A stretch of DNA of 64,000 bases from Chloroflexota bacterium (GCA_026710655.1 JAPOQN010000042.1:123521-187520); one strand, 5' to 3'; numbered from the stretch's first letter, positions 15,697 through 25,702 are shown. Translations and numbers: made by a program. The notes: generated by a model not told the origin, from the letters alone.

Positions 15697-16377
15697 TTAG
15701 TGGCGGCGGCGGCTCTTGCCGCGGGCCTTCGCGCGACGGCGGCGGGGAGCGGAAGCGGGGGTGGGCGCCGGCGAATCGACCAAGGCGGCGAGTTCGGCGA
15801 GCTCCTCGGGGGTGTTGGCGTTGCGGAAACTTCGCAGGTCGGGGTCGAGGGGGGTGAGGCGGTCCTCGCCGAGGGGGAGCACGTCGAGCGCGGCAAAGGC
15901 GTCGATGACCCTGTTGCCGCCAGCGGCGAGGGCGGCCTCGGCGGCGGCGAGGGCCGGCTCGCGGCGGTAGGCGGCGGCGAGGGGCTGCTGGTAGCCGCCC
16001 ACCTCGGGGAGGACGGCGTTGTGGTCGCCGAGGGCCTCGACGATTCGCTCGACGACAGGGGTGCGGAGGAGGGGAGCGTCGCAGGAGGCCGCGAAGCACA
16101 CGGGCGAGGCGGCGACGGCGAAGCCGGTCGCGAGGCCGCCGAGCGGCCCGCGCTCGGGCTCGCGGTCCTCGACGATGGTCGCGGGGATGGCCGGGTGCAT
16201 GGGGGGCAGGGTCTGGCCAGCGGCCGTGACGATGACCAGCTCATCGACGACGGGGGCGAGGGCGTCGCGCACCCACTGGAGGAGGGGCCGTCCGCAGAGG
16301 GTCGCGGAGGCCTTGTCGGAGCCGAAACGGCGGCTCAGGCCGCCGGCCACGATGATGCCGGTGACGGTCTCGCGCAT
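15697..16377 (-). CDS. mobA: Molybdenum cofactor guanylyltransferase-like NTP transferase
   Basis: MobA-like nucleotidyltransferase: GGLSRRFGSDKAS near the N-terminus (nucleotide loop plus Lys), EDREPERGPLGGL, SCDAPLL in place of the common DxPF, and the C-terminal FRNANTPEEL. It would attach GMP to molybdopterin. The 226 residues end in a very basic tail (RRRRAKARGKSRRRH). A YedY-like molybdoenzyme is encoded at 39894-40931; YedY itself uses molybdopterin without the nucleotide, so a different client is likely. Confidence 0.8.
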   Translation of the reverse strand: MRETVTGIIVAGGLSRRFGSDKASATLCGRPLLQWVRDALAPVVDELVIVTAAGQTLPPMHPAIPATIVEDREPERGPLGGLATGFAVAASPVCFAASCDAPLLRTPVVERIVEALGDHNAVLPEVGGYQQPLAAAYRREPALAAAEAALAAGGNRVIDAFAALDVLPLGEDRLTPLDPDLRSFRNANTPEELAELAALVDSPAPTPASAPRRRRAKARGKSRRRH

Positions 16378-16417
16378 GGGCTCAGGGTACGCGAGCGAGC
16401 CTCGCTATGATGGCGCG

Positions 16418-16792
16418 ATGCGACTCTTCCGGCGGCGTCCACGGATCACGGAGGAGAACTACGGGCGGCTGATGACGTCGTTCGGACGCACGGTGGACAC
16501 GGACCCGCTGGTGGCGGGGCCGGCGGAGGCGCTGGCGGAGCGGGTGGCGGGGGAGCTGGCGGCGGAGGCGGAAGCGGCGGACCAGAAGCTGTACAAGGGA
16601 GCGGCGGCATACCACCTGCGGCTGCTGGCGGGGGCGTGGATCCTGGCGAGCGAGGGCGGGATTCCGGCCGAGACCGCGGAGGTGTTCGAGGAGGCGGTAG
16701 CGTGGCGATTCGGGGAGCGGGCGTTGCCGGAACGGCTGGGGAAGCTGGCCCGGGGCGAGGTCGAGCGCGACCTCACGCTGGAGGGCGAGTAG
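16418..16792 (+). CDS. Hypothetical alanine/glutamate-rich helical protein
   Basis: 124 residues, not recognised. It starts with a basic MRLFRRRPRITEENYG and is then largely helical and Ala/Glu-rich (ALAERVAGELAAEAEAADQKLY). No membrane segment or metal motif is seen. It is divergent from mobA (40 bases between starts) and convergent with the ASCH protein, three bases from its stop. The upstream frame is open to 16019 but that part is the reverse of mobA. Confidence 0.6.
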   Translation: MRLFRRRPRITEENYGRLMTSFGRTVDTDPLVAGPAEALAERVAGELAAEAEAADQKLYKGAAAYHLRLLAGAWILASEGGIPAETAEVFEEAVAWRFGERALPERLGKLARGEVERDLTLEGE

Positions 16793-16795
16793 CGA

Positions 16796-17383
16796 CTACG
16801 AGTCGCGGTCGAGTGCGGCCAGCCAGGCGCGGCCGCGCGGCGAGAGGCGGTAGCCGGTTTCGAGACTCTCGGTGAGGCCGAGCTCCTTGAGCTTGCGCAC
16901 GTCGCGCTTGAAGGGCTGGGTGTCGCGCCCGAGGGAGGCGGCAAGGTCGGGGGCGCGGACGCCGGGGCGGTCTGCGATGAGGCGAAGGAGGGTCTCGGTC
17001 CACGGGCCGTGGCGGCTGGAACGGTCGAAGCGGTCGAGGCGGGCGGCGATGGTCGCGACGGCGTCTTCGTCGAGGGCGTCCTGCTCGCGCAGGGCAGCGC
17101 GGGGGTCGTCGCCGGCAAGGTGCAGCGCAACGCGGTAGAGGCTGCCCTCGGGGCGGCGGTTCAGCTCAGCGATGAGGGCGGCGCGGGAGAGGTGGCCGGC
17201 GCTATCGGCATTCCTCTCGGTTATGTCGGCTTCTTCGATGGCATCGACAGCGTCGATGGCGAGCACGCCGATGGCGGTACGCAACTCGCCGCCGGCGCGC
17301 ACGGTCGGGCGCTTCCAGCGGCGGAATGCGAGAGTGATGCGCCCCTCGGCGATGCCCTCAAGCGTGTCTCGCTTCAGGAGCAT
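16796..17383 (-). CDS. ASCH-like domain fused to winged helix
   Basis: 195 residues. The first 50 (LLKRDTLEGIAEGRITLAFR, KRPTVRAGGELRTAIGVLAI) resemble the ASCH/PUA-like beta-barrel, a nucleic-acid or modified-base binding fold. The last 80 (WTETLLRLIADRPGVRAPDL, RDTQPFKRDVRKLKELGL, GYRLSPRGRAWL) read as a winged helix. The combination suggests RNA/DNA recognition with regulation. It sits downstream of the DAHP synthase gene, 18 bases away, in the same direction. Function unknown. Confidence 0.65.
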   Translation of the reverse strand: MLLKRDTLEGIAEGRITLAFRRWKRPTVRAGGELRTAIGVLAIDAVDAIEEADITERNADSAGHLSRAALIAELNRRPEGSLYRVALHLAGDDPRAALREQDALDEDAVATIAARLDRFDRSSRHGPWTETLLRLIADRPGVRAPDLAASLGRDTQPFKRDVRKLKELGLTESLETGYRLSPRGRAWLAALDRDS

Positions 17384-17401
17384 CGTCGAGCGGAAGGCCG
17401 T

Positions 17402-18523
17402 CTACTTCGAGACGGCGGCGGCGGCCGCGACGCCGCCCGCGACGCCGCCCGCGACGCCGTCTTCGGCAAGGAGATCGTGTATCTGGCGGGCGCGGGAGAC
17501 GATGCGCCCTGCTTCCTCGCGCACGGCCTGGCGACCATCGCAGAGGGCTTCCTCGGGGTTGCAGTGGATGTCGAACTCGAGGCCGTTCGCCCCCGCGGCC
17601 ACGAAGCCGTAGGAGACGCGCTCGACGAGGCCACGGTCGCCGGAGCTGTGGGAGGGGTCGGCGATGAGGGGGAGGTGCGACTTGCCGCGCACGACCGGGA
17701 TCATCGAGATGTCGGCTGCGAAACGCGTCTCGGACTCGAACGAGCGGATGCCGCGGTAGCACAGGATCACGTTCGGGTTGCCTTCACCGGTGTGGCGCCC
17801 TTCGCGGTCGAGCCCGGACATGATGTAGGCGGCGGCGCAGAGCCACTCGTTGAGGTCGTTGCCGAAGCCGTGCTTGAGCACGACGGGCGTGCGGATGCGG
17901 GAGAGCTCCTCAAGGAGGGGGGAGTACTGGGCGCTGCGGGCGCCGATCTGGACGACGTCGATGCCGGCCTCAAGGAAGGCATCGAGGTGGCGCAGGTCGA
18001 TGAGCTCGCAGACGACGGGAAGGCCGGTGGCCGCCTTCATCGCCTTCACAATCTCGAGGCCGCGAGAGATCTCGAGGCCACGGTAGTCGTAGGGGCTGGT
18101 GCGGGACTTGTCGACGAAGGCGCGGAGGATGTCGACGCCGGCATCGCGGGCCAGAACGGCGGACTCGACGGCCTGCTCCTCGGTCTCGATGGCGCAGGGG
18201 CCGCCGAAGATGGTGAGGTTGGAACCGCCCACCAGCGTGCCGTTCACGTTGATGATGGTGTCCTCGTGGTGGAAGTTGCGGCTGGCGTCCTTGTACTTCT
18301 CGGTGATGCGGATGACGCGGTCGACGCCGGGGAGCTCGGTCACGCGCCCCTCGTCGACGATGCCCGCCATGCCCTTGACGCCGATGACGATACTGCCTGC
18401 TCCAACCATCGTCTGGCACTGGAGACCGTAGTCGCCGACTATTCGGTCGATAACGCGGTCGGTCTGCTCATCGGTGGCGCCTTCGACCATGTGAATGATC
18501 ATAATTCGGGGACTCTCCGTCAT
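17402..18523 (-). CDS. aroF: DAHP synthase-like protein (AroG-beta type), divergent active site
   Basis: 373 residues: N-terminal ferredoxin-like regulatory domain (1-75) and a DAHP synthase barrel, the first shikimate-pathway step from PEP and erythrose-4-phosphate. Metal ligands Cys110 (GGPC), His292 (DPSH) and Asp329 (CDG) are present. Departures from the type sequence are KSRTSPY (139-145) for KPRTSPY, KHG (217-219) for KRG, CYRG (255-258) for CERG, and FDIH (317-320) for VEVH, replacing the fourth ligand Glu by Asp. The C-terminus carries a GVAGG repeat from 12-nt DNA repeats. Either a divergent DAHP synthase or a paralogue with another substrate. Confidence 0.75.
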   Translation of the reverse strand: MTESPRIMIIHMVEGATDEQTDRVIDRIVGDYGLQCQTMVGAGSIVIGVKGMAGIVDEGRVTELPGVDRVIRITEKYKDASRNFHHEDTIINVNGTLVGGSNLTIFGGPCAIETEEQAVESAVLARDAGVDILRAFVDKSRTSPYDYRGLEISRGLEIVKAMKAATGLPVVCELIDLRHLDAFLEAGIDVVQIGARSAQYSPLLEELSRIRTPVVLKHGFGNDLNEWLCAAAYIMSGLDREGRHTGEGNPNVILCYRGIRSFESETRFAADISMIPVVRGKSHLPLIADPSHSSGDRGLVERVSYGFVAAGANGLEFDIHCNPEEALCDGRQAVREEAGRIVSRARQIHDLLAEDGVAGGVAGGVAAAAAVSK

Positions 18524-18561
18524 TTTCGAAGGCTCATCTTCCTATGCGCGCGGTCAATAGA

Positions 18562-18586
18562 CCAGCCATCGCCGGGAGATGGCTGG
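18562..18586 (-). terminator. Hairpin between the aroF start and the thioredoxin-TPR stop
   Basis: Perfect 9-bp stem CCAGCCATC/GATGGCTGG with a 7-base loop, lying 9 bases beyond the stop of the minus-strand thioredoxin gene. No strong T run follows, so termination is plausible rather than certain. It could also influence the leader of aroF. Confidence 0.45.
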
Positions 18587-18595
18587 GAAGCCGGG

Positions 18596-19444
18596 CTAGA
18601 AGAGGAGCTGGGTGAGGCGGCGCTGGTACTCGCGGACGAGGGTGCTCTCAAGGCCGAGGATGTCGAAGACGGCGAGCACGGCCTTGCGCGCGGCATCGTC
18701 GGCGAAGCGGCGGTCGAGGCGTACGGACTCAAGCAACTCGTCGAGCGCTTCCTCGTACCGGCCGTAGGCAGCCAGCATCACGCCCCAGCGGTAACGGGCG
18801 CGCGGGTCGGTTGGGTCGAGCCGGGCCTCCTCCTCAAGCGCGGGGGCGTCGTGCTTACCCGCGAACTCCTCCAGGAACATGTGGTGGCGGAGGGCCTTGG
18901 CGCGACGGTCGCTGCCAGCGCGCTCGAGCAGTTCTTCCGCCCCCTCGCGGTCGTCGCGTTCGAGGAGGATGGCAGCGAGCCCCGTGAGGGCGTCGGCGTT
19001 CTCTGCGTCTTCCTCGAGCATCTCGTTGTAGCGCGCCTCGGCGCCGGCGAGGTCTCCGGAGGCGGCCATCTCCTCAGCTTCGGCGGCCGCCATCTCGCTG
19101 GGGGTGGTCACGAGCTGGGCGAAGAAGGCGCGAACGTGTTCCTCGGGGAGGGCGCCCGCGAACTCGTTCGCGACCTCGCCATCGACGAACGCCTTGACCG
19201 AGGGGATGGCCTGGATGCCGTAGGTCGCGGACGTCTGGGGGTTGCGGTCGGTATCGAGCTTGGCCAGGAGCACGTCATCGCCGAACTCGGCCGCGACCGC
19301 CTCGATGATGGGGCTGAGGACGCGGCAGGGGCCGCACCACTCCGCCCAGAAGTCGACAACGACGGGGCGGTTGTTCGATTCATCGATGACGGCCTCGGAG
19401 AAGGTCTCGTCGGTGACTTCGAGGACGGGGGAAGGTGCGGTCAT
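18596..19444 (-). CDS. Thioredoxin-TPR protein (CnoX/YbbN-like)
   Basis: Thioredoxin domain at residues 1-110 with active site WCGPC (Cys37, Cys40) and cis-Pro81, followed by tetratricopeptide-like helices (about 118-282). The layout matches the YbbN/CnoX co-chaperone that protects proteins from oxidative aggregation. Both cysteines are present, so it could act as a real reductase. Its start overlaps the stop of the upstream YyaL-like gene by four bases, linking the two in an operon. Confidence 0.85.
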   Translation of the reverse strand: MTAPSPVLEVTDETFSEAVIDESNNRPVVVDFWAEWCGPCRVLSPIIEAVAAEFGDDVLLAKLDTDRNPQTSATYGIQAIPSVKAFVDGEVANEFAGALPEEHVRAFFAQLVTTPSEMAAAEAEEMAASGDLAGAEARYNEMLEEDAENADALTGLAAILLERDDREGAEELLERAGSDRRAKALRHHMFLEEFAGKHDAPALEEEARLDPTDPRARYRWGVMLAAYGRYEEALDELLESVRLDRRFADDAARKAVLAVFDILGLESTLVREYQRRLTQLLF

Positions 19445-21528
19445 GGGGATGCCTCCGCTGACTCAGTGGGGATTGGCGGGAACGCCTCGGTGATTTGCGC
19501 GGCCAGTTCGGCGGGGGAAGCGGCGGGGAGCTGGCAGACCATGTTCTCGCAGAGCCAGGCGGTGGCGCCGGCTTCGGGAGCCTCGCGGCCATCGAGCACC
19601 GCGAGGCCGTTGGGCGAGGCCGCGGGGGCGAGGGCGAGGCCGGGGAGGAAGCGACCGGCGGCGACCCGCTCGAAGGGGGCGCGCGCCTCGGCATCGCCCA
19701 CGATGGCGAGCTCGCGCGGCGGGGAGGCGAGCAGCTCGATGACCTGGAGGGTCGCGCCGAAACCGGTGGCGGCGTCGAGGATGAGCCCCTGCACGCCGGC
19801 CACGACCTCGCGGGCGATGGTTTCGCCGTCGTTGCGAAGGCCGTAGCGCTGCAGCATGAGCGCAAGGAGGGCGGTCGAAGCGCCCGCGCTGGGGGTGGCC
19901 TGGTCGAAGCGCGGCTTCTGGCGGAAGAGCAGCTCCTCGGCGCCCTCGGCGGTCTCGAAGAATGCGCCGCCCTCGGTATCACGGAAGCGCTCGACGACCA
20001 CATCAAGGAGCTCGTTGGCCCAGTCGAGATGCTCGCGCTCACCCGTGAGCTGGTAGAGCTCGATGAGGCCGAGACCGTAGTAGGCGTAGTCCTCGAGCAT
20101 GCCCTCGATGCGGGCGACGCCGTCCTTGTAGGTGTGGAGGAGCACACCGCCGGACCACATCCGCTCACGGACGAAGCGGGCGTTACGCACGGCGATGTCG
20201 CGCAGGTGGGGGTCGCCGAGGACACGCGCGGCCTCGGCGAAGGCGGCGAGGGCGAGGCCGTTCCAGGAGGTCAACACCTTGTCGTCGGTCTGGGGCGGGA
20301 TACGCCGGGCGCGCGCCTCGAAGAGCGTGCGTTTCCAGCCCTCGATGCGCTCGGCGAGGGCAGCGCGATCGGTGGGGCGGGGGAAGGGGTCGGTGCGGCG
20401 GGAGAGCACGTTGCGCCCGACCAGCTCGGGGTTGTGCGGGTCGTAGAAGTTGCCCTCCGCGGAGACGCCGAATATCTGGTTGAAGGCGGCGGCATCGTCG
20501 CCGAGCAGGTCGGCCACCTGGTCGGCCGTCCAGAGGAAGAACTTGCCCTCGATGCCCTCGCTGTCGGCGTCCTGGGCGCTGTAGAAGCCGCCCTCCTCGT
20601 CCAGCATCTCGCGTTCGAGGTAGGTGAGCGTCTCGCGGACGACGCGCTCGTGGTCGGGGTCGCCAAAGAGCTGGAAGGCGTGCAGATAGACGCGGGCCAG
20701 GGCGGCGTTGTCATAGAGCATCTTCTCGAAGTGGGGGACGAGCCACTGGACATCGACGCTGTAGCGGGCGAAGCCGCCGCCGATCTGGTCGTACATACCG
20801 CCGCTGGCCATGCCCCAGAGGGTGCGTTCGAGCATGGCGCGGATGTCGCCGTGCTCGGGATCGCCGGCGCGGGCGGCGCGTCCGAGCAGGAACTCGAGGT
20901 TGGCGGGAGCGGGGAACTTGGGGGCAGTGCCGAAGCCGCCCCAGACGTCGTCGGCGGAACGCAGCATGGCGCGCACAGCGTCTTCCGAGACGGTGGGGTC
21001 GAAGGCTTCCTCGGGAGCGGCGCGCGTGGCGGCCTCGGCGAGCTGGTCGCTGATTGACTCCGCAGAGTTGACGATGTCCTCGCGGCGCTCGCTCCAGGTG
21101 GCGTTGATGGTCTCCAGGAGGCGGGGGAAGCCGGGGCGACCGTGGCCGTCGACGGGGGGGAAGTAGGTGCCGGCGAAGAACGGCTTCTTTTCGGGCGTGA
21201 GGAAGACCGTCATGGGCCAGCCGCCCTGACCCGTGAGCGCCTGCACGGCGGTCATGTAAACGCCGTCGATGTCAGGGCGTTCCTCGCGGTCGACCTTGAT
21301 GTTGACGAAATGCTGGTTCATGACGCCCGCGATCTCGTGCGACTCGAACGACTCGTGGGCCATCACGTGGCACCAGTGGCAGGTGCTGTACCCGACGGAG
21401 AGGAGGACGGGCTTGTCCTCTTTCCTGGCCTTCTCAAAGGCCTCCTCCCCCCAGGGGAACCAGTCGACGGGGTTCTCGGCGTGCTGCTGAAGGTAGGGAC
21501 TTGTCTCGTCCGCGAGGCGGTTTGGCAT
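19441..21528 (-). CDS. YyaL/SPATA20-like thioredoxin-domain protein (DUF255)
   Basis: 695 residues. The N-terminal DUF255 thioredoxin-like domain begins [20 protein letters not shown] and carries CHWC (Cys50, Cys53) followed by MAHESFES; the rest is an (alpha/alpha)6 barrel resembling N-acylglucosamine epimerase/mannose isomerase folds ([29 protein letters not shown]). Biochemical role is unknown in bacteria. The start at 21528 gives the exact family N-terminus. It is translationally coupled to the thioredoxin-TPR gene. Confidence 0.88.
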   Translation of the reverse strand: MPNRLADETSPYLQQHAENPVDWFPWGEEAFEKARKEDKPVLLSVGYSTCHWCHVMAHESFESHEIAGVMNQHFVNIKVDREERPDIDGVYMTAVQALTGQGGWPMTVFLTPEKKPFFAGTYFPPVDGHGRPGFPRLLETINATWSERREDIVNSAESISDQLAEAATRAAPEEAFDPTVSEDAVRAMLRSADDVWGGFGTAPKFPAPANLEFLLGRAARAGDPEHGDIRAMLERTLWGMASGGMYDQIGGGFARYSVDVQWLVPHFEKMLYDNAALARVYLHAFQLFGDPDHERVVRETLTYLEREMLDEEGGFYSAQDADSEGIEGKFFLWTADQVADLLGDDAAAFNQIFGVSAEGNFYDPHNPELVGRNVLSRRTDPFPRPTDRAALAERIEGWKRTLFEARARRIPPQTDDKVLTSWNGLALAAFAEAARVLGDPHLRDIAVRNARFVRERMWSGGVLLHTYKDGVARIEGMLEDYAYYGLGLIELYQLTGEREHLDWANELLDVVVERFRDTEGGAFFETAEGAEELLFRQKPRFDQATPSAGASTALLALMLQRYGLRNDGETIAREVVAGVQGLILDAATGFGATLQVIELLASPPRELAIVGDAEARAPFERVAAGRFLPGLALAPAASPNGLAVLDGREAPEAGATAWLCENMVCQLPAASPAELAAQITEAFPPIPTESAEASP

Positions 21529-21597
21529 GAAAGTCAGTGTACTGGTGCTCGACCTTTGGCGATTGCTCCGAGGGGACGCGGCCCCCAGAGTGGGGCG

Positions 21598-22365
21598 ATG
21601 CTTGAGCGCGAGCTGGAGGTGGCGACCGAGGCGGCCCGGAAGGCGGGCCGGGAGGTCGCCAAGATGCGGGAGGAGGGGCTGCGCTACGGGCGGAAGGGCG
21701 GTTACGAGCTGGTCTCGGAGGCGGACATCCACGCCTCCGAGATCCTGCACGAGGCGCTCACGGGAGCGTTCCCGGACGCGGGCTGGCTGGGTGAGGAGCA
21801 TCGCGACACGGCGGAGCGGCTCGACCGGGAACGGGTGTGGGTGGTCGACCCCATCGACGGGACACGGGAGTACCTGCAGGGGCTGCCCGAGTACGCCATC
21901 TCGGTGGGGTTGGTGGTGAAGGGCCGGCCTGCGCTGGGGGTGGTCTACAACCCGGCAACAGACGAGATGCACACGGCAATCTGCCCGGACCCGCCACCCG
22001 AGGCCACCATCAACGGAGACCGCACGCGGGAGTACCTCGCGCTGGTAGGGCGCGGGGAGGACATGCTGGGCGAGGTGCCGCCGCTGCCCGGGAATGCGCA
22101 CACCCGAGGGGTTGGGAGCGTCGCCTACCGGCTGGCGCTGGTGGCAGCGGGGAAGGGTGACGTGGTGGTGACGTGGTACGCGCGGCAGGAGTGGGATGTG
22201 GCGGCGGGGGCGGCACTCTGCCTGGCGAAGGGGCTGGCGGTGACGGACGTGCTCGGCGGCCCAATCCCGTTCAACCAGCCGAGTCCCGTCGTGCGGGGGC
22301 TGCTGGTGGCGGAGGCGGGGCTGCACGGTCGCATCCAGGAATACTTCCGGCAGATCGCCAAGTAG
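21598..22365 (+). CDS. Inositol monophosphatase / CysQ-like phosphatase
   Basis: 255 residues of the lithium-sensitive phosphatase family: GEE (metal ligand Glu, in GWLGEEHRD), [20 protein letters not shown] (metal ligands and phosphate loop) and [15 protein letters not shown] near the C-terminus. REY-Y after DGT resembles CysQ (3'-phosphoadenosine-5'-phosphate phosphatase), but inositol or fructose bisphosphate cannot be excluded. The ATG at 21598 is 69 bases from the divergent yyaL-like gene. Confidence 0.82.
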   Translation: MLERELEVATEAARKAGREVAKMREEGLRYGRKGGYELVSEADIHASEILHEALTGAFPDAGWLGEEHRDTAERLDRERVWVVDPIDGTREYLQGLPEYAISVGLVVKGRPALGVVYNPATDEMHTAICPDPPPEATINGDRTREYLALVGRGEDMLGEVPPLPGNAHTRGVGSVAYRLALVAAGKGDVVVTWYARQEWDVAAGAALCLAKGLAVTDVLGGPIPFNQPSPVVRGLLVAEAGLHGRIQEYFRQIAK

Positions 22366-22406
22366 GGAAGGACGCGAGCGGCTAGGATGCGGGTGGAGGA
22401 GTCGCG

Positions 22407-23324
22407 ATGAGCGTACGCATCGGGCTGGGGGCAGCGCTACTGCCGGGGACCACTCCGCGGTCGTTCTTCCGCTGGGTCGACCTCTGCGAGGAGAGCGAAG
22501 TCGACTCGATCTGGCTGAGCGAGCGGCTGGTCGGCCCGCAGAGCGCCCTCGAACCGATGACGACGATGGCGGCGATCGCCGGTGCGACGGAGCGGATCAA
22601 ATTCGGCATGAATGTCGTGTTGCTGCCGCTGCGGGATCCGCTGGTGCTGGCGAAGGAGTGCGCGACCATCGACTACCTGAGCGACGGTCGCCTGCTGCCG
22701 GCCTTCGGGGTGGGGGCGCTGAACGCGCCCGAGTGGCAGGCGACGGGACGGGAGCCACGGGGCCGGGGGGCGATGGCCGACGAGATGATCGACCTGATGG
22801 TGCGGCTGTGGGAGGAGGACGAGGTCACGTTCGAGGGCGAGCACTTCCAGTACGAGTCGGCGTCGATCACGCCGCGCCCGGTGCAGCAGCCGCTGCCGCT
22901 CTGGATCGGCGGCAGCAGCGATGCGGCGGTCATGCGGACGGCGCTGCGGGGAACGGGGTGGCTGGCGGGCATCCAGACGCCGAAGCAGGTGGCGCCCGTC
23001 GTGCAAAAGATCAAGGCGGCAGCGGCGGAGGCGGGGCGCGCCATCGACGAAGACCACTACGGGGCCGGCTTCCCCTTCCGCTTCGGGAGCTGGGACGACG
23101 AGCCGATCGCGCGTACGGCGAAGGCGTACAGCCGCTTCGCGGCACTCGACCCGGAGGCGCTGTTCGCGGTGGGCGGCGCGAAGGAGATCACGGAGCGGGC
23201 GCAGGAGTACGTGGCCTGCGGCATTAGCAAGTTCGTCCTGCGGCCCCTGGCGGACTCGGACGAGGACGCCTACGCGCAGACGCAGCGGCTGATCGAGGAA
23301 GTGCTACCCGCCGTCCACACGTAG
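22407..23324 (+). CDS. LLM-class flavin/F420-dependent oxidoreductase
   Basis: 305-residue luciferase-like oxidoreductase. Family segments are [46 protein letters not shown] and [17 protein letters not shown]. It begins 41 bases after the phosphatase stop and ends 21 bases inside the convergent tilS gene. Second of three such enzymes in the window, in keeping with extensive F420 or FMN chemistry. Substrate unknown. Confidence 0.85.
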   Translation: MSVRIGLGAALLPGTTPRSFFRWVDLCEESEVDSIWLSERLVGPQSALEPMTTMAAIAGATERIKFGMNVVLLPLRDPLVLAKECATIDYLSDGRLLPAFGVGALNAPEWQATGREPRGRGAMADEMIDLMVRLWEEDEVTFEGEHFQYESASITPRPVQQPLPLWIGGSSDAAVMRTALRGTGWLAGIQTPKQVAPVVQKIKAAAAEAGRAIDEDHYGAGFPFRFGSWDDEPIARTAKAYSRFAALDPEALFAVGGAKEITERAQEYVACGISKFVLRPLADSDEDAYAQTQRLIEEVLPAVHT

Positions 23325-24704
23325 CGGCGGCGGCGGCGGGGCGAGCCGGAAGAAGTAGCAGTCGTCGCCCTCGCAGCCATCGGCGATGGCGACATTCGCG
23401 CCAAGGACAGCGACGACCTCCTCGCGGCCGGCGAGGGCGACCAGTCCGGGGCGGTCCCAGGCGGGGACGCGCGCCGTCTTCCTGAGAATGCCGCTGACCT
23501 TGCGCCGGTAGCCGCGGTACACCATGCGGTCGCCGGGGTTGAGGGGGCGGAGGCGGAGGGCGCCCTCGATTCGGTCGGCGGGAACGGCGACGGCGGGGGG
23601 GCTGGGGTCGGGGAAGGGGGAGGTGGCGGCCTGGAGGACGCGTTCGCCGGCACGGGTGATGCCGGGAAGGTTCACGAACTGCTCAGGGAGCGGCAGGGGC
23701 TCATCGTCGCGTTCGCCGGAGAAGCGCACGGCGCCAGCCGAGACCTCGACGGTCATGCCCCCGAAGACGACCTGGCCCGTCCCCCGCGCCAGCACGGCGT
23801 CGAGGTTGTGGAGGCGCGTGCGGTTGGCGTCGACCTCCGCCTTGAGGAAGGCCGCTTCCCGCTCAAGCAGGAGCAGGCGCGCCTCGCTGCCGAGGCTGCG
23901 GAGCGTATCGAGCTCGAATACGACCGACCCGAGGGCGCGGTCGCGGGGCTGGGCAAGGTCGGCGGAGCGCTCGACGGGACGGAAGAGCTCGCGGGCGCTC
24001 TCGGCGAGGCCGAGGATAGAGGCGTCGACGGAGGGGTTCTCCTCGCGCAACAGGGGCAGGACCGTGTGGCGGATGCGGTTGCGGGTGGCGGCGAGCTCCG
24101 CGTTCGTCTCGTCCACGCGGAAGTCGATGCCGGCGGCCTCGCAGACCGCAACGGTGTCGGCGCGGGGGAGGGCCAGCAGGGGGCGGATGAGCTTGAGCGA
24201 GGGCATGCCGGGGAGAGGCGCGCTGGGCAGCATCCCGCGCATCCCGCGAACGCCGCTGCCGCGCACGATGTGGTGGAGCACGGTCTCGACGAGGTCGTCC
24301 GCGGTGTGGCCGGTGGCGACGGCGCCCGCGCCCTGGCGCTCGGCGGCGAACGCGAGGAACTGGTAGCGCAGGCGGCGGGCGGTCTCCTCGACGCCGGTGC
24401 GCATCTCGGTGGCGGCGAGGGGCACATCGCCCTCGCCGGTCATGCAGGGCACATCGAGGCGCTCGCAGAGGGCGGTGACGAAGTCGCGATCGGCGGTGGA
24501 GTCGCGGCGGAGATGGTGGTCGAAGTGGGCGGCGACGACCTCGAAGCCTCGCTCGTTCCCCAGCTTCTGCAGGAGGAGCAGGGCGGCGACGGAGTCGGGC
24601 CCGCCGCTGACGGCCACGACGACCTTCTCGAGGCGGCGGAAGAGCTGCTCGCCGTCGGCGTAGCGCCGCACGCGCTCAAGGGGAGACGCGGCCTGGTCGG
24701 ACAC
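23304..24704 (-). CDS. tilS: tRNA(Ile)-lysidine synthase
   Basis: Converts C34 of tRNA-Ile(CAU) to lysidine so that it reads AUA; an essential enzyme. The PP-loop ATPase motif SGGPDS is at residues 33-38, followed by AHFDHHLR, GHTADDLVET and RNRIRHTVLPLL, all diagnostic. The 466-residue length includes the C-terminal domain (about 370-466). The GTG at 24704 overlaps the ftsB stop (TAGTG), so the two are coupled. The convergent LLM gene overlaps the 3' end by 21 bases. Confidence 0.9.
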   Translation of the reverse strand: MSDQAASPLERVRRYADGEQLFRRLEKVVVAVSGGPDSVAALLLLQKLGNERGFEVVAAHFDHHLRRDSTADRDFVTALCERLDVPCMTGEGDVPLAATEMRTGVEETARRLRYQFLAFAAERQGAGAVATGHTADDLVETVLHHIVRGSGVRGMRGMLPSAPLPGMPSLKLIRPLLALPRADTVAVCEAAGIDFRVDETNAELAATRNRIRHTVLPLLREENPSVDASILGLAESARELFRPVERSADLAQPRDRALGSVVFELDTLRSLGSEARLLLLEREAAFLKAEVDANRTRLHNLDAVLARGTGQVVFGGMTVEVSAGAVRFSGERDDEPLPLPEQFVNLPGITRAGERVLQAATSPFPDPSPPAVAVPADRIEGALRLRPLNPGDRMVYRGYRRKVSGILRKTARVPAWDRPGLVALAGREEVVAVLGANVAIADGCEGDDCYFFRLAPPPPPLRVDGG

Positions 24705-25045
24705 TATTTCGGGAAGAGCCGCTCCCACCACTCGCCGGACGGCTGCTGGTCGGTGGGGGGAGGGGGGCTGAGGACGACGAACGCCGTCTCGCCCTCGCGG
24801 ATGTAGCCGAGCTCGCGCCGGGCCGCCTGCTCGACGTAGGCATCAGAAACGACGTAGTCGTACACGGCGTTGAGATGGTCGCGCCTGGAGCGGAGGTCTT
24901 CGATCTCGGCAATGGCAGCGTCGTGGTCATCGTTCTGCTGGCGCTGGCGCACAGTTCCGGATGAAGCGGTATAGACGAAATAGCCGGTGAGCAGCAGACA
25001 AACGACTACAAATAGCGTTGTCCTAGTGAACACCGGGATAGGCAT
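24704..25045 (-). CDS. ftsB: FtsB/DivIC-type septum formation initiator
   Basis: 113 residues: one membrane helix (about 8-27), a coiled coil (35-68) and the family segment EQAARRELGYIREGETAFVVL. It takes part in the divisome FtsQ/L/B subcomplex at the septum. The proline-rich tail PPPPTDQQPSGEWWERLF is short. It is coupled to tilS by overlapping stop and start codons. The name ftsB versus divIC is a matter of convention here. Confidence 0.82.
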   Translation of the reverse strand: MPIPVFTRTTLFVVVCLLLTGYFVYTASSGTVRQRQQNDDHDAAIAEIEDLRSRRDHLNAVYDYVVSDAYVEQAARRELGYIREGETAFVVLSPPPPTDQQPSGEWWERLFPK

Positions 25046-25093
25046 GTGACCAAATTAGGGGCGCTTCACCGAATATTCAAGGGAACGGGATGA

Positions 25094-25702
25094 TTACTGG
25101 TCGAGATGGAAGCGGTCGTTCAGGGTGCGCAGGGAGGCCTGGCCAGCCCGCAAACTGAGCGTGGAGAGAGACGCCAGGTCGATGCTAAAGGCGCGAAAGG
25201 CGGCGACTTCGAGGCCGAGCAGGCGGCAGATGAGGAGGCGCAGGACGAAGTTGTGCGAGGCGGCTACGACGGCGCTCTCGTCGGGAAGCGTGTGGAGCTC
25301 AGCAACGAGCGGGTCGAGGCGGGCGGCGACCTGCGCGAGGCTCTCGCCGCCGGGCATGGCGACCTGCGAGGGGTCGGGTGCGCGCCAGGCTTCGAGGAAG
25401 CCGGGGAAGCGCTCGCGCATCTCGGCGAAGGGGAGGCCCTCCGTCTCGCCGACATCCATCTCAATCAACTCGTCGCGGACCTCCAGGGGTGCGCCGGTGC
25501 GCTCGGCGAGGTCGCGGGCGATTGAGGAGGCGCGGGTGAGGGGGCTCGTGAGGATGCGGTCGACGCGCTCCCCAGCGAGCCGCTCGACGGCGGCGGCGGT
25601 CTGGCGCAGGCCAAGCTCGGTCAGGGAGGCGTCGGCGACGCCCAGGCCGAGGCCATCGCGGTTGTAGGCGGTCTCGCCGTGGCGGACAAGGTAGAGCCTC
25701 AC
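25094..25702 (-). CDS. Histidine phosphatase family (phosphoglycerate mutase-like)
   Basis: 202 residues with the RHG motif (Arg7-His8-Gly9) carrying the phosphorylated histidine, acid Glu81, and the second catalytic His150 in ASHNFVLRLL. Substrates in the family range from phosphoglycerate to alpha-ribazole phosphate (CobC); in a B12-dependent operon the latter is an appealing guess only. Its start overlaps the DUF2344 gene by four bases and it is the last gene of the mutase operon. Confidence 0.83.
   Translation of the reverse strand: MRLYLVRHGETAYNRDGLGLGVADASLTELGLRQTAAAVERLAGERVDRILTSPLTRASSIARDLAERTGAPLEVRDELIEMDVGETEGLPFAEMRERFPGFLEAWRAPDPSQVAMPGGESLAQVAARLDPLVAELHTLPDESAVVAASHNFVLRLLICRLLGLEVAAFRAFSIDLASLSTLSLRAGQASLRTLNDRFHLDQ

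Noticed and set aside
17009..19846. 945-codon plus-strand open frame
   Set aside because: It is the reverse complement of the ASCH, DAHP synthase and thioredoxin-TPR genes; GC-rich codon use leaves the opposite strand open.
19495..21057. 520-codon plus-strand open frame
   Set aside because: Fully antisense to the YyaL-like gene; composition is the typical Gly/Glu/Ala shadow.
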